In this document: positions 48,988-58,538 of the stretch, one piece after another
How positions within the stretch are numbered: position 1 is the stretch's first letter
Layout of the letters: each line of letters begins with the position of its first letter
NCBI RefSeq assembly: GCF_005877905.1
Contig: NZ_SWDV01000041.1
Coordinates: 1-64,000 of the forward strand
Reading direction: 5' to 3'
Length of the DNA stretch: 64,000 nt
Origin: Pseudomonas nicosulfuronedens
GTDB lineage: Bacteria > Pseudomonadota > Gammaproteobacteria > Pseudomonadales > Pseudomonadaceae
Translations under genes and position numbers: made by a program
The notes under the pieces: generated by a model
Databases searched by the model: none
Told to the model about the DNA's origin: nothing
Seen by the model: the letters and a program-made list of their open reading frames with translations, nothing else

Positions 48988-49875
48988 TCAGAATTCCGCG
49001 AGAATTGCCTTCAGAGCTGCTATGAGGGCGACAGGCTGGTCGAGCATGAGGTGATGGTAGCCACCTGGGATCACCACGGGAGCCTTGCCGTTGGGTAGCT
49101 GACGCAGCAGTTGATCCATGCGCCGCAAGCGATCGGGTGGCACCACGGTGCTCAACTCACCAGCGATCATCCGCAGCGGAACGCGAATCTGCGCAATCAG
49201 CGCCGGCCCGTCCGCTTCCACTTCCGGAGGTGGCAGCTGCGGGTCGAAACACCACGCCCAGCCCTCATCGACTTGGCGAATGGACTTCGCGGCGATATGC
49301 CGGCGCGCCCAGTCCAGCGACGGCTGTTCGGGCAGCAGCCGGAAGCGCTGCAGGGCCGACTCGCAGTTGGGGTAGACCTTGCCGCCCAGAGGCCGGTCCG
49401 CAGCGATTGGGCGAGCGCTGTCGGAGTAGCGGATCGAGCTGTCCACGATCACAGCCAGTCGTAGCAACTCGGGGATCAGTGTGCAGGCACGCAATACCCG
49501 CGAGCCGCCGAAGCTATGCCCCACCAGGGTTGCGCCTTCCAGACCGGCGTGTCGGACCACTGCAGCGATGTCGCCAGCGTAGAGCAATGGCGAATAACTC
49601 CGGCGCCAACCGCTCTCTCCCATCCCGCTTAAGTCCAGCGCATAGACTCGGAAGTCGTCGATGAACAGTGGCGCGATGTGGTCCCACCAATGCGCGTGCC
49701 CACGGAAGCCGTGGACGAAAACCAACCCCGGCTTACGATAGTCGTCGGGATTCCACGCCAGGTAGTGCACCGGGACTTTGTCCGAATCCGCATAGAACGA
49801 CTCCGGACGGGTGCGTAGCGCCGCTTGCGCCCAGGCCGGAATTTCCTGCTGCAGCACCCGTTCGCTCTGGCTCAC
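48988..49875 (-). CDS. Alpha/beta-fold hydrolase
   Basis: 295-aa hydrolase with the oxyanion segment 'LVFVHGFRGHAHWW', nucleophile S121 in 'LVGHSFGGS', and catalytic His in 'GGYHHLMLDQP'. It probably hydrolyses an ester, lactone or C-C bond of a pathway intermediate; it also resembles meta-cleavage-type hydrolases in length, but no ring-cleavage dioxygenase is in the window. The start is GTG, overlapping the acyl-CoA dehydrogenase stop (GTGA). It is the last gene before the strong terminator. Confidence 0.85.
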   Translation of the reverse strand: MSQSERVLQQEIPAWAQAALRTRPESFYADSDKVPVHYLAWNPDDYRKPGLVFVHGFRGHAHWWDHIAPLFIDDFRVYALDLSGMGESGWRRSYSPLLYAGDIAAVVRHAGLEGATLVGHSFGGSRVLRACTLIPELLRLAVIVDSSIRYSDSARPIAADRPLGGKVYPNCESALQRFRLLPEQPSLDWARRHIAAKSIRQVDEGWAWCFDPQLPPPEVEADGPALIAQIRVPLRMIAGELSTVVPPDRLRRMDQLLRQLPNGKAPVVIPGGYHHLMLDQPVALIAALKAILAEF

Positions 49876-51005
49876 AGCAGCGTACCGTAGCGCTCGACAT
49901 GATGGTCGCTGTCGCCCCAGGTCATGTCGATGACGGTCAGTCGCTTGAAGTACCAGCCCACTGCCAGTTCGTCGGTCATGCCCATTCCTCCGTGGAGCTG
50001 GACAGCCTGTTGACCGATGAAGCGCCCGGCCTTACCGATCAGTGCCTTTGCAGCGGAGACCGCACGCCCGCGCAGGCGCACATCCTCGTTGTCCAGGTTT
50101 GCTGCGGCGTAGCAGGTGATGGAACGCGCCTGCTCGACGAAGCCGAGCATTTCCGCCACCCGATGTTGCAGCGCCTGGAAGCTGCCGATGGGCTTACCGA
50201 ACTGCTTACGGGTCTGCAGGTATTCAACCGTCAGCTCAGTCAATCGGGCCATGCAGCCCACCGCCTCGGCAGACAGTGCGAAGCAGGCGCGGTCGGCCGC
50301 CCATTCGAGTTCAGCCAGGGCCAGATTCTCGGCCCCCAGCAGTGCATCGGCCGGCAGGAAGACGTCGCGCAGCTCGACCTCCGCCACACGCTGACCGTCC
50401 AATCCCGGGAAGCCGCGCACGCTTACACCCTGGGCCCGAGCGTCGACCAGAAACAGGCTGATGCCATGCCGGTCGTCACGCGCCCCGGCAGTGCGCGCCG
50501 ATACGATAAACCAGTCTGCAGAATCGCCGTGAGCGACAACGCTCTTGCGGCCATTGAGACGGAAGCCGGCGTCCGCCGGGCGCGCCTCGCACGCCACGTC
50601 CCACAGGTCAAAGCGCGCCTGCGGCTCGAGCGCGGCCAGGCTCACGCGGCACTCGCCGCTCGCCACCAGTGGCAACAGCTGCACTTTGGCCGATTCGTCG
50701 GCGACCCGCTGCAGCAGCTGCGCAGCCACCAGCGCAGAAGAAAGATAAGGCTCCAGGACCAAACCACGGCCGAATCCTTCCATGACCACCAGGACTTCCT
50801 CGGCACCCGCGCCGAGGCCACCGTATTGTTCGTCCAGCGCCAGCGCCAGCAGGCCTGTTTCCGCCAGCGCGGCCCAGTTCTCGGTCGACCAGCCGCGTGG
50901 CGTGGCCGCCAGCTTGCGGCGCGCCTCGAAGTCGTACTGCCGCTCGACGAATCGCGCGACCAGATCCGCGAGCATCTGCTGCTCGTCGTTGAGGGAGAAG
51001 TCCAT
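49872..51005 (-). CDS. Acyl-CoA dehydrogenase, small subunit of a heteromeric pair
   Basis: 377-aa acyl-CoA dehydrogenase-fold protein of the shorter type ('FSLNDEQQMLADLVARFVER', 'TRKQFGKPIGSFQALQHRVA', 'QAVQLHGGMGMTDELAVGWYF'). Partner of the large subunit at 51045 (39-bp gap). The residues after 'AELEWAADRACF' do not clearly preserve the base Glu, so catalysis is expected from the partner. Confidence 0.88.
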   Translation of the reverse strand: MDFSLNDEQQMLADLVARFVERQYDFEARRKLAATPRGWSTENWAALAETGLLALALDEQYGGLGAGAEEVLVVMEGFGRGLVLEPYLSSALVAAQLLQRVADESAKVQLLPLVASGECRVSLAALEPQARFDLWDVACEARPADAGFRLNGRKSVVAHGDSADWFIVSARTAGARDDRHGISLFLVDARAQGVSVRGFPGLDGQRVAEVELRDVFLPADALLGAENLALAELEWAADRACFALSAEAVGCMARLTELTVEYLQTRKQFGKPIGSFQALQHRVAEMLGFVEQARSITCYAAANLDNEDVRLRGRAVSAAKALIGKAGRFIGQQAVQLHGGMGMTDELAVGWYFKRLTVIDMTWGDSDHHVERYGTLL

Positions 51006-51044
51006 CGCGACAACCTCCAGAATTCCGCCTAGACGGCGGCGCGA

Positions 51045-52241
51045 TTAAAGGCCAAGGGTCAGCTTGGAGATGATGTTCTTCTGCACTTCATTGGAACCGC
51101 CGTAGATGGAAATCTTGCGCCAGTCCAAATAGTGCGGGGCCAGGGCGTTGAGCAGTTCGCCATTGGCCGTGTCGACGCCGGCGTCAGCCTCCAGCGCAGT
51201 TTCCACGAAGGGCACCGCGTAAGGTCCGGCGCACTCCATGATCAGCTCGGTGAGTCGCTGCTGGATCTCCGAACCGCGAATCTTCAGCACCGAGGCCTCG
51301 ATACCGCTGCCCTGGCGCTTGCCCTCCTGGTCAATCAGACGCAGCAGCGACCACTCGTGGGCCAGCAGCTCCATCTCGATGGCGACGACCTTGTCGCGGA
51401 AGCGCACGTCCTCGATCAGCGGTCGCCCGTGTTTCAAGCTGCTCGCGGCGATTTCCTTGAGCCGGCGCATGAAGCGCTTGCAGTTGCCCAAACCGGCAAT
51501 GTTGGTCCGCTCGTGGCCGAGCAGATACTTGGCGATCGACCAGCCCTTGTGCTCCTCCCCTACCAGATTCTCATACGGGACCCAGACGTTATCGAAGAAC
51601 ACCTCGTTGACGTCATGGCCGCCGTCGAGTGTCTTGATCGGGCGCACCTCGATGCCGGGCGTGGCCATGTCGATCAGCAGGAATGAGATACCTTCCTGTT
51701 GGCGGCCGTCGCTGTTGGTGCGCACCAGGCAGAAGATCCAGTTGGCCCACTGGGCGAAGGACGTCCAGATCTTCTGGCCATTGACCCGGTAGCCGTCGCC
51801 ATCGCGCTCGGCGCGGCAGCGCAGGGCCGACAGGTCGGAGCCGGCGCCGGGCTCCGAATAGCCCTGGCACCACCAGTCGTGCATGTCGAGAATGCGCGGT
51901 AAGAAACGCTCCTGCTGGGCCGGAGTACCGAACTTCTGGAGCACCGGCGCGACCATCGACAGGCCGAACGGCATCTGCCGGGGCGCGCCGGCGGTAAAGC
52001 ACTCCTCATCGAAGATATTGCGCTGCGCGGCGTTCCAGCCGGTGCCGCCGAACGCGGTCGGCCAGCCCGGTGCTCCCCATCCCCGGTCGGAGAGAATGCG
52101 CTGCCAGCGCACATAGTCCTCACGGCCCAGGTGCTGGAAATTCAGCACGCGGTCGCGGATGTCTGCCGGGAGGTGCTGCGCGACAAAATCGCGTACCTCC
52201 TGGCGGAAAGCCTTATCTTCGCTGCTTTCGCGGAAATCCAT
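51045..52241 (-). CDS. Acyl-CoA dehydrogenase, large subunit of a heteromeric pair
   Basis: 398-aa flavoprotein with 'GYSEPGAGSDLSALRCRAE', 'YRVNGQKIWTSFAQWANW', and C-terminal 'YGGSNEVQKNIISKLTLGL'. 'LLGHERTNIAGLG' supplies a Glu in the ChsE/isovaleryl-CoA dehydrogenase position, while the canonical C-terminal Glu is Gly. It is the second of three such pairs in the window and lies 10 bp downstream of the MaoC hydratase. Confidence 0.9.
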   Translation of the reverse strand: MDFRESSEDKAFRQEVRDFVAQHLPADIRDRVLNFQHLGREDYVRWQRILSDRGWGAPGWPTAFGGTGWNAAQRNIFDEECFTAGAPRQMPFGLSMVAPVLQKFGTPAQQERFLPRILDMHDWWCQGYSEPGAGSDLSALRCRAERDGDGYRVNGQKIWTSFAQWANWIFCLVRTNSDGRQQEGISFLLIDMATPGIEVRPIKTLDGGHDVNEVFFDNVWVPYENLVGEEHKGWSIAKYLLGHERTNIAGLGNCKRFMRRLKEIAASSLKHGRPLIEDVRFRDKVVAIEMELLAHEWSLLRLIDQEGKRQGSGIEASVLKIRGSEIQQRLTELIMECAGPYAVPFVETALEADAGVDTANGELLNALAPHYLDWRKISIYGGSNEVQKNIISKLTLGL

Positions 52242-52251
52242 CGAGCGCTCC

Positions 52252-53121
52252 TCAGGTCAGTTCGATCACGCCGTTGTTCAGCACGGTGACGTCGCGGGCC
52301 TCGACCCGTGCGCGGAGCTGGACGCGCCCATCGGCGCCGCTCCAGAACTGGAAGCGCAACGTCTCGCCGGGGTACACCGGAGAGGTGAAGCGCGCGGCTA
52401 GGCGCTTGAGCCGGCTGGCATCACCATCGGCGCAACGGCAAACAGCGGCGAAGGCAGCCATGCCGTAGGTGGCCAGACCGTGCAGGATCGGCTGGTGGAA
52501 GCCGGCTCGAGCAGCGACCTCCGGGTCCGCGTGCAGCGGGTTGCTGTCACCGGAAAGGCGGTAGATCAGAGCGGCCTGCGGCGGCGACAGGAGTTCGAAT
52601 TCGAAGTCCGGCGCACGCTCCGGCACCGCCGGCAGGCTCTGCGGAGGCTCGTCGCTGACACCGCCTTGTGCGGTGTAGCCACCGTCGCCACGCAGGAACG
52701 AAACCTGGCGGGTTTGCGCGATTCGCTCGCCACTATCGGCGTCGATGATGTCGCGCAGCAACTCGACGATGGCGCCTTTGCCGGCGCCCTTGTCGCAAAT
52801 GCGATTAACCCGCGTGCGGCTGGTCACCCGTGCTTCGGCCGGCATTGGCCGGAACCATTGTGTGTCCTGTTCGCCATGGACCAGTTTCAGGTAGTCCACT
52901 CCGGTATCCGGATTGGTCATCCACGGCTTGGGCCAGGCGATGGCCGCCGCCAGGGTCGGGACCGCCTGCAGGTCCTTCTCGAAGGTGAAGCGCAGCTGCA
53001 CCGGGTCCATCGGGTCGCCACCGACCCCCAGTCCCAGCGCGTAGAGGATGCTGTCGCGCTTGCTGTAGGACTGGGTAACTTCTTCGATGGGCCAGTGTTT
53101 GACGCGTTCGTAATTCAACAT
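52252..53121 (-). CDS. MaoC-family enoyl-CoA hydratase 2
   Basis: 289-aa double hot-dog protein like the hydratase-2 domain of peroxisomal MFE-2. The N-terminal half is 'YALGLGVGGDPMDPVQLRF' and 'YLKLVHGEQDTQWFRPMPAE'; the C-terminal half has the hydratase-2 motif 'YRLSGDSNPLHADPEVA' with D192, N194 and H197. It makes (3R)-hydroxyacyl-CoA from an enoyl-CoA, which the SDR just upstream (53192) would oxidise. Bacterial relatives act on steroid side chains. Confidence 0.92.
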   Translation of the reverse strand: MLNYERVKHWPIEEVTQSYSKRDSILYALGLGVGGDPMDPVQLRFTFEKDLQAVPTLAAAIAWPKPWMTNPDTGVDYLKLVHGEQDTQWFRPMPAEARVTSRTRVNRICDKGAGKGAIVELLRDIIDADSGERIAQTRQVSFLRGDGGYTAQGGVSDEPPQSLPAVPERAPDFEFELLSPPQAALIYRLSGDSNPLHADPEVAARAGFHQPILHGLATYGMAAFAAVCRCADGDASRLKRLAARFTSPVYPGETLRFQFWSGADGRVQLRARVEARDVTVLNNGVIELT

Positions 53122-53191
53122 GCCGGGATCACTCGCTGTCTGATCGTGGGGTCAGCCTGCCGACGCCGGTCGGCAGGCTTGGGGAAACGGC

Positions 53192-54109
53192 TCAGACCGG
53201 TTCCCAGCTGTACACCTCGTGGGTTTGCTGCAGCGGCAGGAAGCTCGGGCGCAGCGCCGGAATGGCGTGTTCCGCCACTTCGGCCGGGGTCCAGCCGTTG
53301 TCGCGGTGCACCGAGCGGGTCACGCGCGGCTGGCTGACCAGCATGATTTCGTTGGAGCGGACGTAGAAAATTTGCCCGGATACGTCTTTGGCTTGGTCCG
53401 AGGCCAGGAAGACCGCCAACGGCGCCTGTTTGGACGGGTGCATCATTCGTTCCATGCGCTCGGCTTGCAGTTTCTTCTCCGGAGTGTCGGTCGGCACGGC
53501 ACCGATCATGCGGCTCCAGGCCGCCGGCGAAATGCAGTTGGAGCGCACGCCGAAGGCGGCCATGTCCAGGGCGATGGCTTTGGACATGCCGACGATGCCC
53601 AGCTTCGCCGCCGCGTAGTTGACCTGGCCGACGTTGCCTACCAGACCAGTGTTGGAGGTCATGTGGATGTACGAACCCGAGCCTTGGGTACGGAAATGCG
53701 GGGCGGCGGCGCGCGCCATGAAGAACGAGCCGTTGAGGTGCACATTCAGCACCGCCAGCCACTCCTGCTCGTCCATCTTGTGGAACATGCGGTCGCGCAG
53801 GATGCCGGCGTTATTGACCACGCTGTCGATGCGCCCGAAGGTGTCCAGCGCGGTCTGCACGATGCGATGCGCAGAATCCCAGCCAGCGACGCTATCGGTG
53901 CTGGCGACAGCTTCACCACCGGCGGCCTTGATCTCATCGACCACACGCTGGGCCGGGCCTGCGTCCTGCCCATCTCCATGCACGGAGGAGCCCAGGTCGT
54001 TGACCACTACGCGGGCGCCCTCGGCGGCCATTGCCAGCGCGATGGCGCGGCCGATACCGTTGCCGGCGCCAGTCACTACTACTACCTTGCCTTCAACCAT
54101 TCCACTCAT
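53192..54109 (-). CDS. SDR, MFE-2/17beta-HSD4-like 3-hydroxyacyl-CoA dehydrogenase
   Basis: 305-aa SDR with TGAGNGIGRAIA near residue 14, 'VVVNDLGSSVHGDG', 'VVNNAGILRDRMFHKM', catalytic Y-A-A-A-K. These are hallmark segments of the dehydrogenase domain of MFE-2. GAGG precedes the ATG at 54109. With the MaoC gene 70 bp downstream it reconstitutes a split multifunctional enzyme for (3R)-specific beta-oxidation. The C-terminal 50 residues ('LRPSFLPLQQTHEVYSW') are typical of this subgroup. Confidence 0.92.
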   Translation of the reverse strand: MSGMVEGKVVVVTGAGNGIGRAIALAMAAEGARVVVNDLGSSVHGDGQDAGPAQRVVDEIKAAGGEAVASTDSVAGWDSAHRIVQTALDTFGRIDSVVNNAGILRDRMFHKMDEQEWLAVLNVHLNGSFFMARAAAPHFRTQGSGSYIHMTSNTGLVGNVGQVNYAAAKLGIVGMSKAIALDMAAFGVRSNCISPAAWSRMIGAVPTDTPEKKLQAERMERMMHPSKQAPLAVFLASDQAKDVSGQIFYVRSNEIMLVSQPRVTRSVHRDNGWTPAEVAEHAIPALRPSFLPLQQTHEVYSWEPV

Positions 54110-54168
54110 TGTGCGTTCCTCTTGTTATAGGTGGACGAGCCGCCCGTGGCGCGCTCGGCGTCCAGTGC

Positions 54169-54981
54169 TCAGATTTCGTCGTCGGGGAAGTTCGGCTTGC
54201 GCTTCTCCATGAAGCTGGCAATGCCTTCCTTGTAGTCGGGCCCCTGATTGGCAATCGGCATGTCCAGGCCGGCGCTCATCACTGCCTCATGGCAGGTCTG
54301 GAATGGCACTTCCCAGAGCTGCTGCTTCATGATTCGCATTGAGCGAGGCGAGCAGTTTTCCGCTAGGTCGCGGGCGTAGGCGTAGGTCTCCTCTACCAAC
54401 TGCTCGGCGGGAATCGCGCGGTTAACCAGGCCCATGCGCTGCGCCTCGATGCCCTTGATCTTGCGGGCAGACAGCAGCAGGTCCAGGGCGTTCGCATGGC
54501 CGACATGGCGCTCCAGGATCCAGGCCATGCCATATTCGGCAGTCAGCCCACGACGCGAGAACGCGGTAGTGATGGTGGCGTCCTCCGCAGCGAAGCGAAC
54601 GTCACAGAACAGCGCGTGAATCAAGCCGATGCCTACGGTGGCGCCATTGAGCATGGCGATTACCGGCTTTGGAATGGCTGGGTAATACGAGCAGCGAGTC
54701 TGCCAGTCCGGGCGTTTGCGCATGTCGAAGGGACGCGGAAGCTTGGTCATCAGCTTGTGCGGATCACCGCCGAAACTGTTGATGTCGCCGCCCGCGCAGA
54801 ACGCCTTGCCGGCGCCGGTGAAGACGATCACCCGCACGCCCTTGTTGGCGCCAGCTGTCTGCATGGCGTCGTACACCTCGGTGGCGACCTGGTCGTTCCA
54901 ACTGTTGAGCTGGTCCGGCCGGTTGATGGTGATGGTCGCGATGCGATCCTTCACCTCGTAGAGAATGCTCTCGTAGTTCAT
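54169..54981 (-). CDS. Enoyl-CoA hydratase/isomerase family protein
   Basis: 270-aa crotonase: 'FTGAGKAFCAGGDINSFGG' and 'AMLNGATVGIGLIHALFCDV' form the oxyanion hole. 'SRRGLTAEYGMAWILERHVG' places a Glu in the PaaG/EchA-like position, though the first acid position is Leu-Ile in place of Glu, so isomerase-type chemistry is possible. It lies between the single acyl-CoA dehydrogenase (13 bp) and the MFE-2-like SDR. Confidence 0.86.
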   Translation of the reverse strand: MNYESILYEVKDRIATITINRPDQLNSWNDQVATEVYDAMQTAGANKGVRVIVFTGAGKAFCAGGDINSFGGDPHKLMTKLPRPFDMRKRPDWQTRCSYYPAIPKPVIAMLNGATVGIGLIHALFCDVRFAAEDATITTAFSRRGLTAEYGMAWILERHVGHANALDLLLSARKIKGIEAQRMGLVNRAIPAEQLVEETYAYARDLAENCSPRSMRIMKQQLWEVPFQTCHEAVMSAGLDMPIANQGPDYKEGIASFMEKRKPNFPDDEI

Positions 54982-54994
54982 CCCACCACCTCGC

Positions 54995-56158
54995 TCAGAA
55001 AGACCGCGGCAGGCCGAGGATGTGCTCGGCTACGTAGGACAGGATCAGGTTGGTGGAGATCGGCGCCACCTGGTACAGGCGCGTCTCGCGGAACTTGCGC
55101 TCAATGTCGTACTCGCAGGCGAAGCCGAAACCGCCGTGGGTCTGCAGGCAGGCGTTGGCGGCCTTCCAAGAAGCGGTAGCGGCCAGGTGCTTGGCCATGT
55201 TCGCCTCTGCGCCGCAGTTCTGGTGCGCATCGAACAGCTCACAGGCGCGATAGCGCATCAGGTCGGCAGCGCGCAGATCGATGTAGGACTCGGCGATGGG
55301 GAACTGGATGCCCTGGTTCTGGCCGATCGGGCGGTCGAAGACCACGCGGTCGTTGGCGTAGCGGGTCGCCCGGTCGACGAACCAGTAGCCGTCGCCGATG
55401 CACTCGGCAGCAATCAGCGTACGTTCGGCGTTGAGGCCATCGAGGATGTACTTGAAGCCCTTGCCCTCCTCGCCGATCAGGTTTTCTTCTGGGATCTCCA
55501 GGTTGTCGAAGAACAGCTCGTTGGTCTCGTGGTTGACCATGTTCGGGATCGGCCGAACATCGAGCCCCTTGCCGATGGCGTCATGCAGGTCAACCAAGAA
55601 ACACGACAGGCCTTCGGACTTCTTCTTCACCTCGGCCAGCGGCGTGGTGCGCGCCAGCAAGATCATCATGTCCGAGTGCTGGACCCGAGAAATCCACACC
55701 TTCTGCCCGTTGACCACGTAACGGTCGCCTTTCTTCACCGCATTGGTCTTGAGCTTGGTAGTGTCGGTGCCAGTGGTCGGCTCGGTGACTGCCATGGACT
55801 GCAGGCGCAGCTCGCCGCTGGCAATCTTCGGCAGGTACTTGCGCTTCTGCTCTTCCGAGCCGTTACGCAGCAGGGTGTTCATGTTGTACATCTGCCCATG
55901 GCAGAAACCCGAGTTGCCGCCATTGCGGTTGATCTCTTCCATAATCACCGAGGCCTCGGCCAGGCCCAGGCCCGAGCCGCCGTACTCTTCCGGGATCAGC
56001 GCGGCCATCCAGCCGGCCTTGGTCAGGGCATCAACGAAGGCTTCGGGGTAGACGCGGGCGTGGTCGATCTTGCGCCAGTACTCGTCGGGGAACTCGGCGC
56101 ACAGGTCGCGCAGGGAGTCGCGCAGCTCGCGGTACGGATCGTTTGCGTCGTGCTTCAT
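54995..56158 (-). CDS. Acyl-CoA dehydrogenase (stand-alone type)
   Basis: 387-aa acyl-CoA dehydrogenase: 'GWMAALIPEEYGGSGLGLAE', 'MAVTEPTTGTDTTKLKT', 'YVVNGQKVWISRVQHSD', 'GFKYILDGLNAERTLIAAEC' with the likely base Glu, and 'CLQTHGGFGFACEYDIER'. Its architecture differs from the paired subunits; it is probably a homotetramer. The ATG at 56158 is used; a long in-frame extension to 56599 lies inside the upstream gene and is unrelated in sequence. It passes electrons to ETF. Confidence 0.9.
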   Translation of the reverse strand: MKHDANDPYRELRDSLRDLCAEFPDEYWRKIDHARVYPEAFVDALTKAGWMAALIPEEYGGSGLGLAEASVIMEEINRNGGNSGFCHGQMYNMNTLLRNGSEEQKRKYLPKIASGELRLQSMAVTEPTTGTDTTKLKTNAVKKGDRYVVNGQKVWISRVQHSDMMILLARTTPLAEVKKKSEGLSCFLVDLHDAIGKGLDVRPIPNMVNHETNELFFDNLEIPEENLIGEEGKGFKYILDGLNAERTLIAAECIGDGYWFVDRATRYANDRVVFDRPIGQNQGIQFPIAESYIDLRAADLMRYRACELFDAHQNCGAEANMAKHLAATASWKAANACLQTHGGFGFACEYDIERKFRETRLYQVAPISTNLILSYVAEHILGLPRSF

Positions 56159-56175
56159 ACAGGCTCTCTCGTCAG

Positions 56176-57330
56176 TCAGGCGTCGGCGGCAATCAGGCCG
56201 CCATCGCGGGCCAGTTGCGCCAGGTGGTGGTCGGCATCGCCGAAAAGGATTTCGATCATCGACAAGCGGCGCATGTAGTGGCCGACCTGGCATTCTTCGG
56301 TCACGCCGATGCCGCCGTGCAGTTGCACCGCCTGCTGGGCGACAAAACGCGCCGAACGGCTGATCTGCACCTTGGCCGCGGCGATGGCGCGGCGGCGCTC
56401 CAGGGCGTCGTCCTCGCCGACCATCATGCTGGCGTAGAGCGCCATGCTGCGGGCCTGCTCGATCATCACCAGCATGTCGACCGCCTGGTGTTGCAGAGCC
56501 TGGAATGAGCCGATGAGCACGCCGAATTGCTTGCGCACCTTCAGGTATTCGACGGTCATGTCGAAGGCTTGCTGCATGGCGCCGACAGCCTCGGCGCACA
56601 GCGCCGCTAGAGCGCCATCGACCGCCTTCTCGATCAGCGGGAGTGCTTGCCCTACAACGCCGAGCAGCGCCGCCTCAGGTACGCGCACGTCCTTCAGGGT
56701 GATATCCGCGGCGCGCAGTCGGTCCTGCGTCTGATAGCCGCGACGCTTCACGCCAGGGGCGTTGGCATCGACGAGGAAGAGAGCCAGGCCGTCGGCATCG
56801 CGGCGCGCGCCAGAGACGCGGGCGGAAACGATGATTTGATCCGCGCAATCGCCATGCAACACGTAGCGCTTGCTACCATCGAGCACCCAGTCATTGCCTT
56901 CACGGCGGGCGCTACTGGCAACATCGGCCAGGTCGTAACGCGCCTGGGACTCGCTGTGGGCGAAGGCGAGCAGGCGCTCGCCGGCGATCAGCGCCGGCAG
57001 GATATCGGCGCGCTGCGCCGGGCTCGCGGCGTTGGCAAGCAGGCCACCTGCGAGCACTACCGTCGCCAGATAGGGTTCGAGCAGTAGGCCACGGCCCGCC
57101 GCCTCCATGACGATCAGAGTTTCCGCCGGACCGCCGGCAAAGCCGCCATCGGCCTCGGCGAAAGGCAGCCCGAGCAGGCCGAGTTCGGCATAGCTGGCCC
57201 AGAGCGCACGGCTCCAGCCGTCTGCCTCGCCCATGTAGCGGTTGCGCTGCTCGAAGCCATAGCGGTCGGCAACCAGGCGCTCGACCGCATCCTTGAGCAT
57301 GCGTTGTTCTTCGTTCAGATCGAAATTCAT
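56176..57330 (-). CDS. Acyl-CoA dehydrogenase, small subunit of a heteromeric pair
   Basis: 384-aa shorter-type subunit ('MNFDLNEEQRMLKDAVERLV', 'VRKQFGVLIGSFQALQHQAV', 'QAVQLHGGIGVTEECQVGHY'). It lies two bases after the large subunit at 57333, the tightest of the three pairs. The base-Glu region reads 'LIEKAVDGALAAL', so the partner is expected to be catalytic. Confidence 0.88.
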   Translation of the reverse strand: MNFDLNEEQRMLKDAVERLVADRYGFEQRNRYMGEADGWSRALWASYAELGLLGLPFAEADGGFAGGPAETLIVMEAAGRGLLLEPYLATVVLAGGLLANAASPAQRADILPALIAGERLLAFAHSESQARYDLADVASSARREGNDWVLDGSKRYVLHGDCADQIIVSARVSGARRDADGLALFLVDANAPGVKRRGYQTQDRLRAADITLKDVRVPEAALLGVVGQALPLIEKAVDGALAALCAEAVGAMQQAFDMTVEYLKVRKQFGVLIGSFQALQHQAVDMLVMIEQARSMALYASMMVGEDDALERRRAIAAAKVQISRSARFVAQQAVQLHGGIGVTEECQVGHYMRRLSMIEILFGDADHHLAQLARDGGLIAADA

Positions 57331-57332
57331 GC

Positions 57333-58529
57333 TTAGAGTCCGAGCAGGGATTTGGCCAGGATGTTGTGCTGGATTTCGTTGGAGCCACCAACGATGGACA
57401 CGTGGCGCACCCAGTAGTAGTTGGGCGCGATGGTGCGTGCCCAATCGTCGTTACCCTCCACCTCGCGGTCGCCAACGACGAACTCGTGGTCGTATTCCAG
57501 AGCGTTGTAGCCGGCCACTTCCATCAGCAACTCGGTAGCGGCCTGCTGCAGTTCCGAGCCCTTCATCTTCAGGATCGAACTGCGCGGATCGGGCGCATGG
57601 CCGAACTTCTCGCTATCGGCGATGACGCGCATCTGGGTCATCTCCAGCGCCTTGAGCTCCACCTCCAGCGCGGCGACGCGCTCGCGGAAGCGCGACTCGT
57701 CGGCCAACACGCCATCACCGGCGGGCACCTGCGCGGCCAACTGCTTGGCACGGCGCACGCGGAACTTCGACAGGCCGACACGGGCGATGCCGCCGCGCTC
57801 GCTGCCGAGCAGGAACTTGGCGACATCCCAACCGCGGTTTTCCTCACCGACCAGGTTGGCCACTGGCACGCGCACGTTGTCGAGGAACATCTCGTTTGTT
57901 TCGTGGTGGCCGTCGAGGGTGACGATCGGGCGTATCGAGATGCCCGGAGTCTTCATGTCCATGAGCAGGAAACTGATGCCCTGCTGCTTCTTGGCCGTGG
58001 CGTCTGTGCGCACCAGCACGAAGCACCAGTCGGCATGGTGCGCGGTGGAGGTCCAGAGCTTCTGACCGTTAAGCACGTAGTGATCACCATCGCGAACGGC
58101 GCTGGTGCGCAGCGAGGCCAGGTCCGACCCCGAGCCCGGCTCCGAGAAGCCCTGGCAGAACCAGTAGTCCATCTTCGCCACGCGTGGCAGGAAGTGCTCT
58201 TTCTGCGCCTGGGTGCCGAAGGCGATCAGCACCGGGCCGATCATGTTCATGTTGAAAGAGATCGGTTCAGGCGCAGGTGCCATGTGCAGCTCTTCCTTGA
58301 AGATGTAGTGCTGCGTGGCGCTCCAGGCCTGACCGCCCCACTCCGGCGCCCAGGCCGGGCAAGACCAGCCCTTGGCGTGCAGGATTTTCACCCAGCTCAC
58401 CATTTCGTCCTTGGACAAGCGCTGTCCGAACTCGACCTTGCGCTGGATCGACGCCGGCACGGCGCTCTTCAGGAAGGCGCGGACCTCATCGCGAAAAGCC
58501 AGCTCTTCAGGGGTGAATCGCAGTTCCAT
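57333..58529 (-). CDS. Acyl-CoA dehydrogenase, large subunit of a heteromeric pair
   Basis: 398-aa flavoprotein: 'FTPEELAFRDEVRAFLKSAV', 'GFSEPGSGSDLASLRTSAV', 'YVLNGQKLWTSTAHHADW', 'LLGSERGGIARVGL' with the candidate base Glu, and 'VGGSNEIQHNILAKSLLGL'. It is the third alpha/beta pair. It follows the racemase-like CaiB gene by 10 bp, consistent with dehydrogenation of a (2S)-methyl-branched acyl-CoA. Confidence 0.9.
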   Translation of the reverse strand: MELRFTPEELAFRDEVRAFLKSAVPASIQRKVEFGQRLSKDEMVSWVKILHAKGWSCPAWAPEWGGQAWSATQHYIFKEELHMAPAPEPISFNMNMIGPVLIAFGTQAQKEHFLPRVAKMDYWFCQGFSEPGSGSDLASLRTSAVRDGDHYVLNGQKLWTSTAHHADWCFVLVRTDATAKKQQGISFLLMDMKTPGISIRPIVTLDGHHETNEMFLDNVRVPVANLVGEENRGWDVAKFLLGSERGGIARVGLSKFRVRRAKQLAAQVPAGDGVLADESRFRERVAALEVELKALEMTQMRVIADSEKFGHAPDPRSSILKMKGSELQQAATELLMEVAGYNALEYDHEFVVGDREVEGNDDWARTIAPNYYWVRHVSIVGGSNEIQHNILAKSLLGL

Positions 58530-58538
58530 AAGGGGTCC

